From: Hyphomicrobiales bacterium | GTDB lineage: Bacteria > Pseudomonadota > Alphaproteobacteria > Rhizobiales > Rhizobiaceae | Reading direction: 5' to 3' | Assembly (NCBI GenBank): GCA_900469615.1 | Contig: UBYA01000014.1 | Span: 333,313-397,312, forward strand | DNA: 64,000 bases | Shown: positions 46,154-54,877 of the stretch, one piece after another | Numbering within the stretch: the first letter of the stretch is position 1 | Layout: every line of letters starts with the position of its first letter | The notes under the pieces: generated by a model | What the model saw: the letters and a program-made list of their open reading frames with translations, nothing else | Database searches by the model: none | Told to the model about the DNA's origin: nothing | Position numbers and translations under genes: made by a program

Positions 46154-48157
46154 ATGTTTTCCAACCCGGACCTCTATAAATTCATCTTCGGTCGGCTGAC
46201 GCTCGACTCCATCCCGTATCACGAGCCTATCCTCGTCGCGACCTTCATCGGCGTCGCCATCGGCGGCATCGCCGTTCTCGGCCTGCTGACCTATTTCCGC
46301 CTCTGGGGATACCTCTGGAAGGAATGGTTCACCAGCATCGACCACAAGAAGATCGGCATCATGTACGTCGTGCTGGCGCTGATCATGCTGCTGCGCGGCT
46401 TTTCGGACGCGCTGCTCATGCGCCTGCAGCAGGCAATCGCCTTCAACGGTTCCGAGGGCTACCTGCCGCCGCATCATTACGACCAGATCTTCACCGCCCA
46501 TGGCGTCATCATGATCTTCTTCGTGGCGATGCCCTTCGTCACCGGCCTGATGAACCTCGTCGTGCCGCTGCAGATCGGCGCGCGCGACGTGTCCTTCCCC
46601 TTCCTCAACAACTTCTCGTTCTGGATGACCACGGCCGGCGCGATCATCATCATGATCTCGCTCTTCATCGGCGAATTCGCCAAGACCGGCTGGCTGGCCT
46701 ATCCGCCGCTTTCCGGCATCGCCTACAGCCCCGACGTCGGCGTCGACTATTATATATGGGGCCTGCAGGTTGCAGGTATCGGCACGACGCTTTCGGGCAT
46801 CAACCTGATCGCCACCATCGTCAAGATGCGCGCGCCGGGCATGACCTTCATGAAAATGCCGGTCTTCACCTGGACGTCGCTCTGCACCAACATCCTGATC
46901 GTTGCGAGCTTCCCGATCCTGACCGCCACGCTCGCCCTGCTCACCCTCGATCGCTACGCCGGCACGAACTTCTTCACGAACGATCTCGGCGGCAATCCGA
47001 TGATGTATGTCAACCTCATCTGGATCTGGGGCCACCCGGAAGTCTACATCCTGATCCTGCCGGCCTTCGGCGTCTTCTCGGAAGTCGTCGCCACCTTCTG
47101 CGGCAAGCGCCTGTTCGGCTACGCCTCGATGGTTTACGCGACCTGCGTGATCATGATCCTCTCGTACCTCGTCTGGCTGCACCACTTCTTCACGATGGGC
47201 TCGGGCGCCAGCGTCAACTCCTTCTTCGGCATCACGACGATGATCATCTCGATCCCGACGGGTGCGAAGCTGTTCAACTGGCTGTTCACGATGTATCACG
47301 GCCGCATCCGCTACGAGCCGCCGATGCTGTGGACCGTCGGCTTCATGGTGACATTCACCATCGGCGGCATGACGGGCGTCATGCTCGCGGTTCCGCCGGC
47401 CGACTTCGTGCTGCACAACTCGCTGTTCCTGATCGCCCACTTCCATAACGTGATCATCGGCGGCGTGCTCTTCGGCATGTTCGCGGGCGTCAACTACTGG
47501 TTCCCGAAGGCCTTCGGCTTCAAGCTCGATCCTTTCTGGGGCAAGATGAGCTTCTGGTTCTGGCAGATCGGCTTCTGGTTCGCCTTCATGCCGCTCTACA
47601 TCCTCGGCCTGATGGGCGTCACCCGCCGCGTCAGCCAGTTCGACGATCCGTCGCTGCAGATCTGGTTCATCATCGCGGCTTTCGGCGCCGGCCTCATCGC
47701 CATCGGCATCGCCTGCTTCCTCATCCAGCTCGCCGTCAGCTTCATGAAGCGCGAAGAGCTTCGCGATCATACGGGCGACCCATGGGGCGGCCGCACGCTG
47801 GAATGGTCCACCTCGTCGCCGCCGCCGGCCTACAACTTCGCCTTCACGCCGATCGTCTACGATCATGACGCGTGGTGGGACATGAAGAACCGCGGCTACG
47901 TCCGACCGACCGAAGGCTTCATCCCGATCCACATGCCGAAGAACACCGGCACCGGCATCATCCTCGGCGTTCTCTCCATCGGCTTCGCATTCGGCATGAT
48001 CTGGTACATGTGGTGGCTCGCCGCCATCACCTTCGTCGCGATGATCGTCATAACGATCGGCCATACCTTCAACTACAAGCGCGACTACCACATCCCCGCC
48101 GACGAGGTCGTCAAGACCGAGAACGAGCGTACGAAGCAGCTCGCAGGACAGGTGTAA
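46154..48157 (+). CDS. cyoB: Cytochrome bo3 ubiquinol oxidase subunit I
   Basis: Catalytic subunit of 667 residues with about 15 membrane spans. CuB and tyrosine cross-link residues are in WGHPEVYILIL, the two further CuB histidines in WLHHFFTMG, and heme ligands in HFHNVIIGG. The quinol-site residues of E. coli CyoB are kept in RGFSDALLMRLQQ and HHYDQIFTAHG. It follows cyoA by 47 bases. Confidence 0.97.
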   Translation: MFSNPDLYKFIFGRLTLDSIPYHEPILVATFIGVAIGGIAVLGLLTYFRLWGYLWKEWFTSIDHKKIGIMYVVLALIMLLRGFSDALLMRLQQAIAFNGSEGYLPPHHYDQIFTAHGVIMIFFVAMPFVTGLMNLVVPLQIGARDVSFPFLNNFSFWMTTAGAIIIMISLFIGEFAKTGWLAYPPLSGIAYSPDVGVDYYIWGLQVAGIGTTLSGINLIATIVKMRAPGMTFMKMPVFTWTSLCTNILIVASFPILTATLALLTLDRYAGTNFFTNDLGGNPMMYVNLIWIWGHPEVYILILPAFGVFSEVVATFCGKRLFGYASMVYATCVIMILSYLVWLHHFFTMGSGASVNSFFGITTMIISIPTGAKLFNWLFTMYHGRIRYEPPMLWTVGFMVTFTIGGMTGVMLAVPPADFVLHNSLFLIAHFHNVIIGGVLFGMFAGVNYWFPKAFGFKLDPFWGKMSFWFWQIGFWFAFMPLYILGLMGVTRRVSQFDDPSLQIWFIIAAFGAGLIAIGIACFLIQLAVSFMKREELRDHTGDPWGGRTLEWSTSSPPPAYNFAFTPIVYDHDAWWDMKNRGYVRPTEGFIPIHMPKNTGTGIILGVLSIGFAFGMIWYMWWLAAITFVAMIVITIGHTFNYKRDYHIPADEVVKTENERTKQLAGQV

Positions 48158-48162
48158 GACTG

Positions 48163-48792
48163 ATGACCACCCAAACCGCACACGCTCCCAAGGATGGCGA
48201 AACGCCCGCCTTCTACATGACGGAAGAGCATCATCCGGAAGGCAGCACCATGCTGGGCTTCTGGATCTACATCATGAGCGACTGCCTGATCTTCGCAGTC
48301 CTCTTCGCCACCTTCGCCGTACTCGGCCACAGCTATGCGGCCGGCCCGTCGCCGGCCGACCTCTTCGAGCTGCCGCTGGTCGCCCTCAACACGGCGATGC
48401 TGCTTTTCTCCTCCATCACCTATGGCTTCGCCATGCTGGCGATGGAGAAGGAGAACAAGTCGGGCACGCTGATGTGGCTGACGATCACCGGTATCTTCGG
48501 TGCCCTCTTCATCTTCTTCGAACTCTACGAGTTCTATCACCTGATCCTCGACGGCGCCGGCCCGCAGCGCAGCGCCTTCCTGTCCGCCTTCTTCACGCTG
48601 GTCGGCACGCACGGTCTGCACGTCACCACCGGTATCGTCTGGCTGATCACGCTGATGGCGCAGGTTGGCCGCCACGGCCTGATCCCGGAAAACAAGCGTC
48701 GCCTGATGTGCCTTTCGATGTTCTGGCACTTCCTGGACGTCGTCTGGATCGGCGTGTTTTCCCTCGTCTATCTCATGGGAGTTCTCGGATGA
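48163..48792 (+). CDS. cyoC: Cytochrome bo3 ubiquinol oxidase subunit III
   Basis: Five-span subunit of 209 residues. Family segments are MLGFWIYIMSDCLIFAVLFA, FFELYEFYHLI and LVGTHGLHVTTGI. I chose the ATG five bases after the cyoB stop; the frame is open upstream only as a shadow of cyoB. It overlaps cyoD by four bases. Confidence 0.96.
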   Translation: MTTQTAHAPKDGETPAFYMTEEHHPEGSTMLGFWIYIMSDCLIFAVLFATFAVLGHSYAAGPSPADLFELPLVALNTAMLLFSSITYGFAMLAMEKENKSGTLMWLTITGIFGALFIFFELYEFYHLILDGAGPQRSAFLSAFFTLVGTHGLHVTTGIVWLITLMAQVGRHGLIPENKRRLMCLSMFWHFLDVVWIGVFSLVYLMGVLG

Positions 48793-49193
48793 GCTCGAAC
48801 GCAAATCATTCGCATCCTTCCGCCGACGCCCACGGCCATGACCACCATGGCGGCCACGAGGCTGCACACGGCACCTTCAAGAGCTACATGACGGGGTTCG
48901 TCCTCTCCGTCATCCTGACCGCCATTCCCTTCTGGCTGGTCATGGCCAAGGTGATCCCCGATCCGGCCGTCACCGGGGTGATCGTCATGATCCTCGGCGC
49001 GATCCAGATCGTCGTGCACATGATCTACTTCCTGCACATGAACACCCGCTCGGAAGGCGGCTGGAACATGATGGCGCTGATCTTTACCATCGTGATCGTC
49101 ATCATCGCGCTTTCCGGCTCGCTATGGGTCATGCATCACCTCAACGCGAACATGATGCCCATGTCGCCCGAGATGATGCGCAACATGCCATAA
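48789..49193 (+). CDS. cyoD: Cytochrome bo3 ubiquinol oxidase subunit IV
   Basis: Small three-span subunit of 134 residues (COX4_pro). The N-terminus is His-rich (HSHPSADAHGHDHHGGHEAA), more than in E. coli, and could bind metal. The core reads YMTGFVLSVILTAIPFW and HMIYFLHMN. It ends the cyoABCD unit; a GC-rich hairpin follows. Confidence 0.95.
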   Translation: MSSNANHSHPSADAHGHDHHGGHEAAHGTFKSYMTGFVLSVILTAIPFWLVMAKVIPDPAVTGVIVMILGAIQIVVHMIYFLHMNTRSEGGWNMMALIFTIVIVIIALSGSLWVMHHLNANMMPMSPEMMRNMP

Positions 49194-49201
49194 GATCGAG
49201 C

Positions 49202-49227
49202 GGCGGGCCTTCAGGCGAAGGCCCGCC
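49202..49227 (+). terminator. Hairpin after cyoD
   Basis: An 11-pair perfect stem, GGCGGGCCTTC against GAAGGCCCGCC, with an AGGC loop. Only CTCTT follows, so termination may be partial and the SURF1 gene may be reached by readthrough. Confidence 0.6.
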
Positions 49228-49382
49228 CTCTTGCCGGCGCGATTGCCGCCGGACGCTGCGCGGCGCGTATTTGCGAACGCCTGAAGCCGCAGCCGATTTT
49301 TCCAGACCCTGCGTGATCTTCAGCAAAGAGAATTGAAGACTTCCCGAAATCACGCGGCAGCGCGTCCCCGGAGACCAGCGCC

Positions 49383-50147
49383 ATGACAGATTTCTCCCCG
49401 ACCACGACATCCCGCGGCAAGCCGCGCTCGACGCTTGCGCTTGTCATCTGGGTCTCCCTGCTTCTGCTCCTGACCGCCCTCCTCGTCGGGCTCGGCACCT
49501 GGCAGGTGGAGCGTCTGCACTGGAAGCTGGATCTGATCGCCCGGGTCGATGCGCGCGTGCATGCCCCGGCCGTTCCCGCTCCCGGGCCGGCGCAATGGGC
49601 CGGCATCAACGCCGAAAACGCCGAATACAGGCATGTGCAGGCAAGCGGCACCTTCCTCAACGACAAGGAAACGCAGGTCTATGCCTCGACCGAGCTCGGC
49701 CCCGGCTACTGGGTGCTGACGCCCCTGAAGCTTGCCGACGGCACGATCATCATCGTGAACCGCGGTTTCGTGCCGACCGGGAAACGCAATCCGTCAACGC
49801 GTCCGGAAGGTCAGATCGAGACGGCGACCGTGACCGGCCTGCTGCGGATCAGCGAACCCAAAGGCACGCTGCTGCGCTCGAATGTGCCGGCGGAGGAGCG
49901 CTGGTATTCGCGCGACGTGGCCGCCATCGCAGAAGTCCGCGGGCTGCGGAACGCCGCACCCTATTTCATCGATGCGGACGACACGAAGAACCCGGGCGGA
50001 TTGCCAGTGGGAGGGCTCACGCAGATCACCTTCCACAACAGCCATCTCGTCTACGCCATCACCTGGTATGGGCTGGCCGTCATGACGCTCGGCATGGCCG
50101 TCTATCTCGTCCGTTCCGAACGGCAGCGGACGAAGGCGAGCCGCTGA
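49383..50147 (+). CDS. SURF1 family oxidase assembly protein
   Basis: Membrane protein of 254 residues with a span at about 20-40, a periplasmic domain (VERLHWKLDLIARVDARVHA, VNRGFVPTGKRNP) and a second span at about 220-240, the SURF1/Shy1 layout. SURF1 proteins help insert heme into heme-copper oxidases. Its place after cyoABCD suggests service to the bo3 quinol oxidase. Confidence 0.92.
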   Translation: MTDFSPTTTSRGKPRSTLALVIWVSLLLLLTALLVGLGTWQVERLHWKLDLIARVDARVHAPAVPAPGPAQWAGINAENAEYRHVQASGTFLNDKETQVYASTELGPGYWVLTPLKLADGTIIIVNRGFVPTGKRNPSTRPEGQIETATVTGLLRISEPKGTLLRSNVPAEERWYSRDVAAIAEVRGLRNAAPYFIDADDTKNPGGLPVGGLTQITFHNSHLVYAITWYGLAVMTLGMAVYLVRSERQRTKASR

Positions 50148-50150
50148 TCG

Positions 50151-50717
50151 CTAAACCGCCATCTTCGGGAAGCGAAGCTGCCAGCGACGGCCGTCACTGG
50201 TCATTTCGACGATGCCGAACGGCTCGATGTCGATTGCCCAGAAGGCCGCCGGCGGCGCTTGCAGCACATGCAGAACGGCAGCCCGGATGACGGTTGCGTG
50301 GGTGATGGCGACGGCATGACCGGCTTCCCCGATGCGGCGTCCCATCCACTCGCCCACTCGCCCTGCGACTGCCGCCAGCGGTTCCCCGCCATGCGGCGCC
50401 ACGGACAGATCCATCATCCACAGCGCAAGCGACTCCATATCGCTTTCTTGGAGTTCGGCGAGCGATCGTCCGCGCCAATCGCCATAATCGCACTCGCGCA
50501 GGGCAGCATCCGAAACGGCGTCGAGGCCGAGAGCCGTGGCCGTCTGCCGCGCGCGCAGGGCCGGGCTCGTCCAGATGCGGTCGATCGCACCGAGCCTGAA
50601 GGTCGGCAACCCGTCGCGCTGCAATGCCCTGGCTTCCAGCGGCTCGTCGTCCGGGAAGCGACCCTTGCGGCTGGCCTGCGTCGGTCCGTGGCAAATCCAG
50701 CTCAGGCGCGCTTTCAT
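50151..50717 (-). CDS. Histidine phosphatase family protein with altered RHG motif
   Basis: A 188-residue protein of the phosphoglycerate mutase/acid phosphatase superfamily. The phosphohistidine His is kept, but the usual RHG reads CHG (SWICHGPTQAS). Other elements are present: RIWTSPALRARQTA, ECDYGDWRG and ITHATVIRA with the second His. Loss of the phosphate-binding Arg may reduce or change activity. It is divergent from the cobalamin riboswitch-cbtB unit; a role in cobalamin (CobC-like) metabolism is possible but not shown. Confidence 0.85.
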   Translation of the reverse strand: MKARLSWICHGPTQASRKGRFPDDEPLEARALQRDGLPTFRLGAIDRIWTSPALRARQTATALGLDAVSDAALRECDYGDWRGRSLAELQESDMESLALWMMDLSVAPHGGEPLAAVAGRVGEWMGRRIGEAGHAVAITHATVIRAAVLHVLQAPPAAFWAIDIEPFGIVEMTSDGRRWQLRFPKMAV

Positions 50718-50769
50718 TCGATTTCATAACTCCGTCGCTGTCGCGATTTCGCATCATGATGACGCTTGA

Positions 50770-50799
50770 TTGACAACTATCTTTGCAGACAGATATAAA
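50770..50799 (+). promoter_or_regulatory. Sigma-70-type promoter for the cobalt transporter leader
   Basis: TTGACA (50770-50775) and TATAAA (50794-50799) are separated by 18 bases, immediately upstream of the riboswitch. Confidence 0.7.
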
Positions 50800-50802
50800 C
50801 TC

Positions 50803-50932
50803 AGGCTTGCGGGTGTGGAAGCCGGTGAAATCCCGGCGCGGTCGCGCCACTGTAATCGACGGGCGGATACCGCCCCCAGAGAGTCAGACCCTTCCCGTAA
50901 GAACCCTTCCGTAATGGAACGCGCCTTTCTTA
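50803..50932 (+). promoter_or_regulatory. Cobalamin riboswitch
   Basis: The leader contains GCCGGTGAAATCCCGGCGCG, the B12-box-like GCGCCACTGTAA and AGTCAGACC, in the order of the adenosylcobalamin riboswitch. It precedes cbtB, so cobalt uptake is probably shut off when cobalamin is plentiful. The exact 3' boundary is estimated; the cbtB ribosome site GAGGGA lies just after it. Confidence 0.92.
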
Positions 50933-50945
50933 ATGAGGGAATACA

Positions 50946-51155
50946 ATGTCCGATACCGCTCTTGCACCGACCGCAATTCCACAGCCGATTCCACTCGGCC
51001 AAATCCTGCCATGGGCCATTTTCGCAGGTCTCCTGATGCTGCTGGCGATCTATTTCGTCGGCGCCGAGGAAGGCGCGACGTCGCTGATATCGGGCATGTA
51101 CGTGCACGAATTCGTGCATGACGGCCGCCATCTGCTCGGCTTCCCCTGCCACTAA
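50946..51155 (+). CDS. cbtB: Cobalt transporter subunit CbtB
   Basis: Small 69-residue protein with one membrane span (about residues 20-42) and a C-terminal His motif (VHEFVHDGRHLLGFPCH) thought to bind cobalt in CbtB. It starts MSDTALAPTAI six bases after GAGGGA. It is first in the riboswitch-controlled operon, 12 bases before cbtA. Confidence 0.94.
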   Translation: MSDTALAPTAIPQPIPLGQILPWAIFAGLLMLLAIYFVGAEEGATSLISGMYVHEFVHDGRHLLGFPCH

Positions 51156-51167
51156 GGGAGCAATCAC

Positions 51168-51908
51168 ATGGTTGGACGTCTTTTGCTCCGCGGCATGATC
51201 GTCGGAGCCCTCGCGGGTATTCTCATTTTCGCTTTCGCCCATGCCTTCGGCGAACCGCTGGTCGATTGGGCCATCGGCTTTGAAGAAAAGGCGGCGCAGG
51301 CTGCCGGCGAGGCATCCGAGCCGGAAATCGTCAGCCGCACCACGCAGGCGGGCATCGGCCTGTTCACGGGCATCATGGTCTATTCGACGGCGATCGGCGG
51401 CTTGTTCGCACTGGTCTTCTCCTTCGTCTACGGCCGCATCAGCCCGCTCGGCGCACGCGGCACGGCGGCCCTGCTCGCAATCGCCGCTTTCGTGACGATT
51501 TCGCTGGTTCCCGACATTAAATATCCGGCAAATCCGCCGGCCGTCGGCAACCCTGATACGATCGGCGCCAGAACCGAGCTGTTTTTCATCATGATCCTGG
51601 CATCCATCGTCGGCATGATCGTTGCCATCGGCTTCGGTCGCCGGCTGGCGGCGCGCTACGGTTCCTGGAACGGGGCGATCATCGCCGGCATCGGCTATAT
51701 CGTCTTCGTCGCGCTGATCCAGTATCTGCTTCCCCCGATCAACGAAGTGCCGGAGCAGTTCTCGGCAGTCGTTCTCTGGCAGTTCCGGGTCACGTCGCTC
51801 GCAATGCATGTCATTCTGTGGACGACGCTCGGACTTGGCTTCGGCGCCTGGGCGGAACGCGAGCTTCCGCAGCTGCGCTACCGCAATGCGGCCTTGCGCC
51901 GGGCCTGA
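51168..51908 (+). CDS. cbtA: Cobalt transporter subunit CbtA
   Basis: Membrane protein of 246 residues with five or more spans. Typical CbtA parts are LLLRGMIVGALAGILIFAFA, YSTAIGGLFALVFSFVYGR and MHVILWTTLGLGFG. CbtA and CbtB are predicted cobalt transporters found under B12 riboswitches. The next gene starts one base after the stop. Confidence 0.94.
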   Translation: MVGRLLLRGMIVGALAGILIFAFAHAFGEPLVDWAIGFEEKAAQAAGEASEPEIVSRTTQAGIGLFTGIMVYSTAIGGLFALVFSFVYGRISPLGARGTAALLAIAAFVTISLVPDIKYPANPPAVGNPDTIGARTELFFIMILASIVGMIVAIGFGRRLAARYGSWNGAIIAGIGYIVFVALIQYLLPPINEVPEQFSAVVLWQFRVTSLAMHVILWTTLGLGFGAWAERELPQLRYRNAALRRA

Positions 51909-51909
51909 G

Positions 51910-52569
51910 ATGCCACGCAAAGCACCCCCCGCGCATGGCTGCATGCGCGGGAAGCGCCTGAGCGCAAGCGGCGCATTGATTGCAATCTTCTGTCTTTTGC
52001 TGTCGGGCTGGCCGACAGCGGTAGCCGCCCATGGTGGCAGCTCTTCCGGCAGCCAGGCCGGCATCCCGATACCCTCCCTTACCCATGGCGAAATGGCTGT
52101 GATCGCGCCTTATTACGGGCGGATCGTCTCGCTTGCCGAAAGCGTGTCGGATACCGATGAAACCTTTCGCCGCCTGCTGAATTTCGCGCAGATCCAGCAT
52201 ACCTATTGCCTATGGGGCCTGATGCCCGGCAGCATCAGCGACGAGGAAAGTCCGTTCAACGAGTGTTCGCATGCCTATCTTGCCGCAGCGAAAGCCGTGC
52301 TGCTCCAGATGCGAACGATGAAGGGGGAAAAAACCTCCCTCGACGACCTCGTCTCCGAAATCGATGCGGCGCTCGTGCGCAACAACCTCTCGCTCATCCT
52401 GTGCAAATTCAGCGGCGAGAGCTTCAATACCGCCGATCTCATCCGTCCGAAGCCCGCCGAAATCGTCATGCATGCGAAAAGCCTCATGACCATTCTTGCG
52501 GCCATGCTCGTCGTGATCGCAGGCGTGTGGTTCGCCGCACGCGCCCTGCGGACAGTGCCGCAATCATAA
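51910..52569 (+). CDS. Exported, C-terminally membrane-anchored protein of unknown function in the cobalt operon
   Basis: A 219-residue protein I do not recognise. It has a signal peptide (about residues 15-41, ending AVAA) so the mature N-terminus may begin HGGSSSG. Cysteines occur in TYCLWG, NECSHAY and ILCKFSG, and a C-terminal span (about 190-208) ends in a short basic tail. It therefore looks like a periplasmic domain tethered by its C-terminus. It starts one base after cbtA and is followed by a strong terminator, so it is the third gene of the riboswitch operon and may aid cobalt capture. Confidence 0.75.
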   Translation: MPRKAPPAHGCMRGKRLSASGALIAIFCLLLSGWPTAVAAHGGSSSGSQAGIPIPSLTHGEMAVIAPYYGRIVSLAESVSDTDETFRRLLNFAQIQHTYCLWGLMPGSISDEESPFNECSHAYLAAAKAVLLQMRTMKGEKTSLDDLVSEIDAALVRNNLSLILCKFSGESFNTADLIRPKPAEIVMHAKSLMTILAAMLVVIAGVWFAARALRTVPQS

Positions 52570-52570
52570 G

Positions 52571-52602
52571 AAAACACCGCCGCTCGATGCGGCGGTGTTT
52601 TT
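52571..52602 (+). terminator. Intrinsic terminator of the cobalt operon
   Basis: Thirteen-pair stem AAAACACCGCCGC / GCGGCGGTGTTTT with a TCGAT loop and T-run, directly after the last gene of the unit. Confidence 0.9.
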
Positions 52603-52644
52603 GATTTTGCCGATAGAGCGGCTCCCCCTTTCGTAGAATCGAAG

Positions 52645-52715
52645 AACCGTTCTGTCTCTTTGTCTGTACGCGATTCCTGACGGAAAACCGCTGCGCAGTT
52701 TCCCGGAATTACCCT
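52645..52715 (+). repeat. Short intergenic palindromic repeat, copy 2 of 3
   Basis: Core reads ATTCCTGACGGAAAACCG, CTGCGCAG, TTTCCCGGAATTACCCT. It lies between the convergent cobalt operon and the GCG_CRPN gene. A preceding TTCTGTCTCTTTGTCTGTACG resembles the flank of copy 3, here given in two parts: TTCTGTCTC, TTTGTCTGTACG. Confidence 0.8.
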
Positions 52716-52730
52716 GGCGCGGACGACCGC

Positions 52731-53030
52731 TTACCAGTAGCGCGGGCGGTGGCGCCAGCCGTCATCGCGCCAATGGCGATGATGGCCATGCCAGCCCCAT
52801 GGCGGTGGCGGTGGCGGGCGATAATACCCTCCGCCCCGGGGCGGGGGGCCCCAGCGGTTCGGGCGGCAATCGCCCCAGCGCGTCAGATGCCGGCCACGAC
52901 CGCAGGCATAGTCAACTTTCACGACCGGCACGGAGGCCGTTGTCCCGACTACGGGAAGAGGCATGGCCTCTGCCGATGTTACAGCCAGGCTGCCAAGCAA
53001 GGCAGCGATGGCAATCACGGACGATCTCAT
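52731..53030 (-). CDS. Small secreted GCG_CRPN-type protein
   Basis: A 99-residue protein with a signal peptide (about residues 1-22) and the CGRGRHLTRWGDCRPNRW motif of the GCG_CRPN family, then a Gly/Pro/His/Trp/Arg-rich tail (YYRPPPPPPWGWHGHHRHW). Such proteins are common in Rhizobiales and of unknown function. The Cys pair could form a disulfide in the periplasm. Confidence 0.82.
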   Translation of the reverse strand: MRSSVIAIAALLGSLAVTSAEAMPLPVVGTTASVPVVKVDYACGRGRHLTRWGDCRPNRWGPPPRGGGYYRPPPPPPWGWHGHHRHWRDDGWRHRPRYW

Positions 53031-53269
53031 TTTGATGGCCCTCTATCCAAGTCCCTTACAAGGAGGATTTAAACCTTGAACATATGAACGCCCGCTGAAC
53101 CGAAAAAGGCGTTTTGACGGCGAAATCAAGATGGGCACATGCGCGCGCCTGCGATCGAAAAGGCTGCTGCCGCCGGTATTTACGGACAAACGCAACCTGC
53201 TCGCGCGTCACGAGAGTTTCATGAACGAGGCTTACACCGGAAATATCATTTGCAATAAGGGAGCTCGGG

Positions 53270-54877
53270 ATGGTCGATCTCGTTTCAAACAGCTCGGAGG
53301 GTGGTAACACCAATCACCCGATTCACGGTGCCAGCGGCTCGACGAAATGGTTTCTGCCGATCTTCGGCATTCTCGTCCTCGGCGGCCTGGCTTATATCGG
53401 CTACGCCCTCGGCAACGATCTCGCCGATGCCGCCACCGTTCCGTGGATCCTGCTTGGACTGGCGCTGCTGATCGCGCTGGGTTTCGAATTCGTCAACGGC
53501 TTTCACGATACCGCCAACGCCGTTGCCACCGTCATCTACACCCGCTCGCTGCCGGCTGAATTCGCCGTCATCTGGTCCGGTTTCTTCAACTTCCTCGGCG
53601 TATTGACCTCGTCCGGCGCCGTCGCCTTCGGCATCCTGGCGCTGCTGCCGGTCGAACTGATCCTGCAGGTCGGCTCCGGCTCGGGTCTTGCCATGGTCTT
53701 CGCCCTCCTGATTGCCGCCATCATATGGAACCTCGGCACCTGGTATCTGGGCCTGCCGGCCTCGAGCTCGCACACTCTGGTCGGCTCCATCATCGGCGTC
53801 GGCCTTGCCAATCAGTTCCTCGCGCCCGCCGGTTCCGCCACCAGCGGCGTCGACTGGTCGCAGGCAACCAGCGTCGGCATGTCGCTGCTGCTGTCGCCGA
53901 TCATCGGTTTCGGCATGGCGGCCGTCCTGCTGCTGGTCGCCAAGGTTCTGATCCGCAACAAGGAACTCTACGAAGCACCGAAGGGCGATGCGCCGCCGCC
54001 CGCATGGATCCGCGGCCTGCTGATCTTTACCTGCACCGGCGTCAGCTTCGCCCATGGCTCGAATGACGGTCAGAAGGGCATGGGCCTGATCATGCTCATC
54101 CTCATCGGCCTCGTGCCGACGGCCTTCGCGCTGAACCGCACACCCGACGTCAACTATCTCGAAGCCTACAAGGCTGCCTCGGCGCAGGTCGAGACCGTGC
54201 TCGGCAAGTATATAAAGCCGGGCATCACGACACCGGCCGATGCGAAGGCAGCCGTCAGCGATGCGGTGAAGACCAAGACATGGACGGATGCGACGACACC
54301 GGCACTTCAGGCCTATATTCACGCGACCAGCGCCGAGATCGCCGCCTATCCGAGCATCGAGAAGCTGCCGAACGGCCTCGTCGGCAACGTCCGCAACGAC
54401 ATCTACCTCATCGGTGAATCGCTGAAGCTGATCGACAAGCAGAAGCTTCTGCCCATGGGCGCCGACGACCTGAAGGCCGTGACCGACTATCACGCCGCCG
54501 TCGATCACGCGACCAAGTTCATCCCGCTCTGGGTTAAGGTCGCCGTCGCGCTGGCGCTCGGCCTCGGCACCATGGTCGGCTGGAAGCGCATCGTCGTCAC
54601 CGTCGGCGAAAAGATCGGCAAGACGCATCTGACCTATGGCCAGGGTGCGGCCGCCGAAGTCGTCGCCATGCTGACGATCGGCGCGGCCGACCATCTCGGC
54701 CTGCCGGTCTCGACCACGCACGTCCTGTCCTCCGGTGTCGCCGGCACCATGGCGGCGAACGGTTCCGGCCTGCAATGGTCGACCGTGCGCAATATGCTGA
54801 TGGCCTGGATCCTGACGCTTCCGGCCTCGATCGCGCTGGCCTTCGTGCTGTTCCTCATTCTACGCCAGGTCTTCTGA
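53270..54877 (+). CDS. pit: Low-affinity inorganic phosphate transporter (Pit family)
   Basis: Membrane transporter of 535 residues carrying the two Pit repeats: FEFVNGFHDTANAVATVIYT near the N-terminus and VSFAHGSNDGQKGMGLIM further on, with VSTTHVLSSGVAGTM at the C-terminal repeat. A soluble segment of about 150 residues lies between residues 290 and 420. No PHO box was seen upstream. A terminator follows. Confidence 0.93.
   Translation: MVDLVSNSSEGGNTNHPIHGASGSTKWFLPIFGILVLGGLAYIGYALGNDLADAATVPWILLGLALLIALGFEFVNGFHDTANAVATVIYTRSLPAEFAVIWSGFFNFLGVLTSSGAVAFGILALLPVELILQVGSGSGLAMVFALLIAAIIWNLGTWYLGLPASSSHTLVGSIIGVGLANQFLAPAGSATSGVDWSQATSVGMSLLLSPIIGFGMAAVLLLVAKVLIRNKELYEAPKGDAPPPAWIRGLLIFTCTGVSFAHGSNDGQKGMGLIMLILIGLVPTAFALNRTPDVNYLEAYKAASAQVETVLGKYIKPGITTPADAKAAVSDAVKTKTWTDATTPALQAYIHATSAEIAAYPSIEKLPNGLVGNVRNDIYLIGESLKLIDKQKLLPMGADDLKAVTDYHAAVDHATKFIPLWVKVAVALALGLGTMVGWKRIVVTVGEKIGKTHLTYGQGAAAEVVAMLTIGAADHLGLPVSTTHVLSSGVAGTMAANGSGLQWSTVRNMLMAWILTLPASIALAFVLFLILRQVF

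Noticed and set aside
46100..48181. A 693-codon open frame on the minus strand opposite cyoB
   Set aside because: It is the antisense of a well-conserved gene; the protein is His/Asp/Arg-rich without domains, a normal artefact of GC-rich codon bias.
51097..51123. HEFVH in CbtB as a zinc protease motif
   Set aside because: CbtB is a 69-residue one-span protein; the His-rich end is the family's presumed cobalt site, not a peptidase active site.
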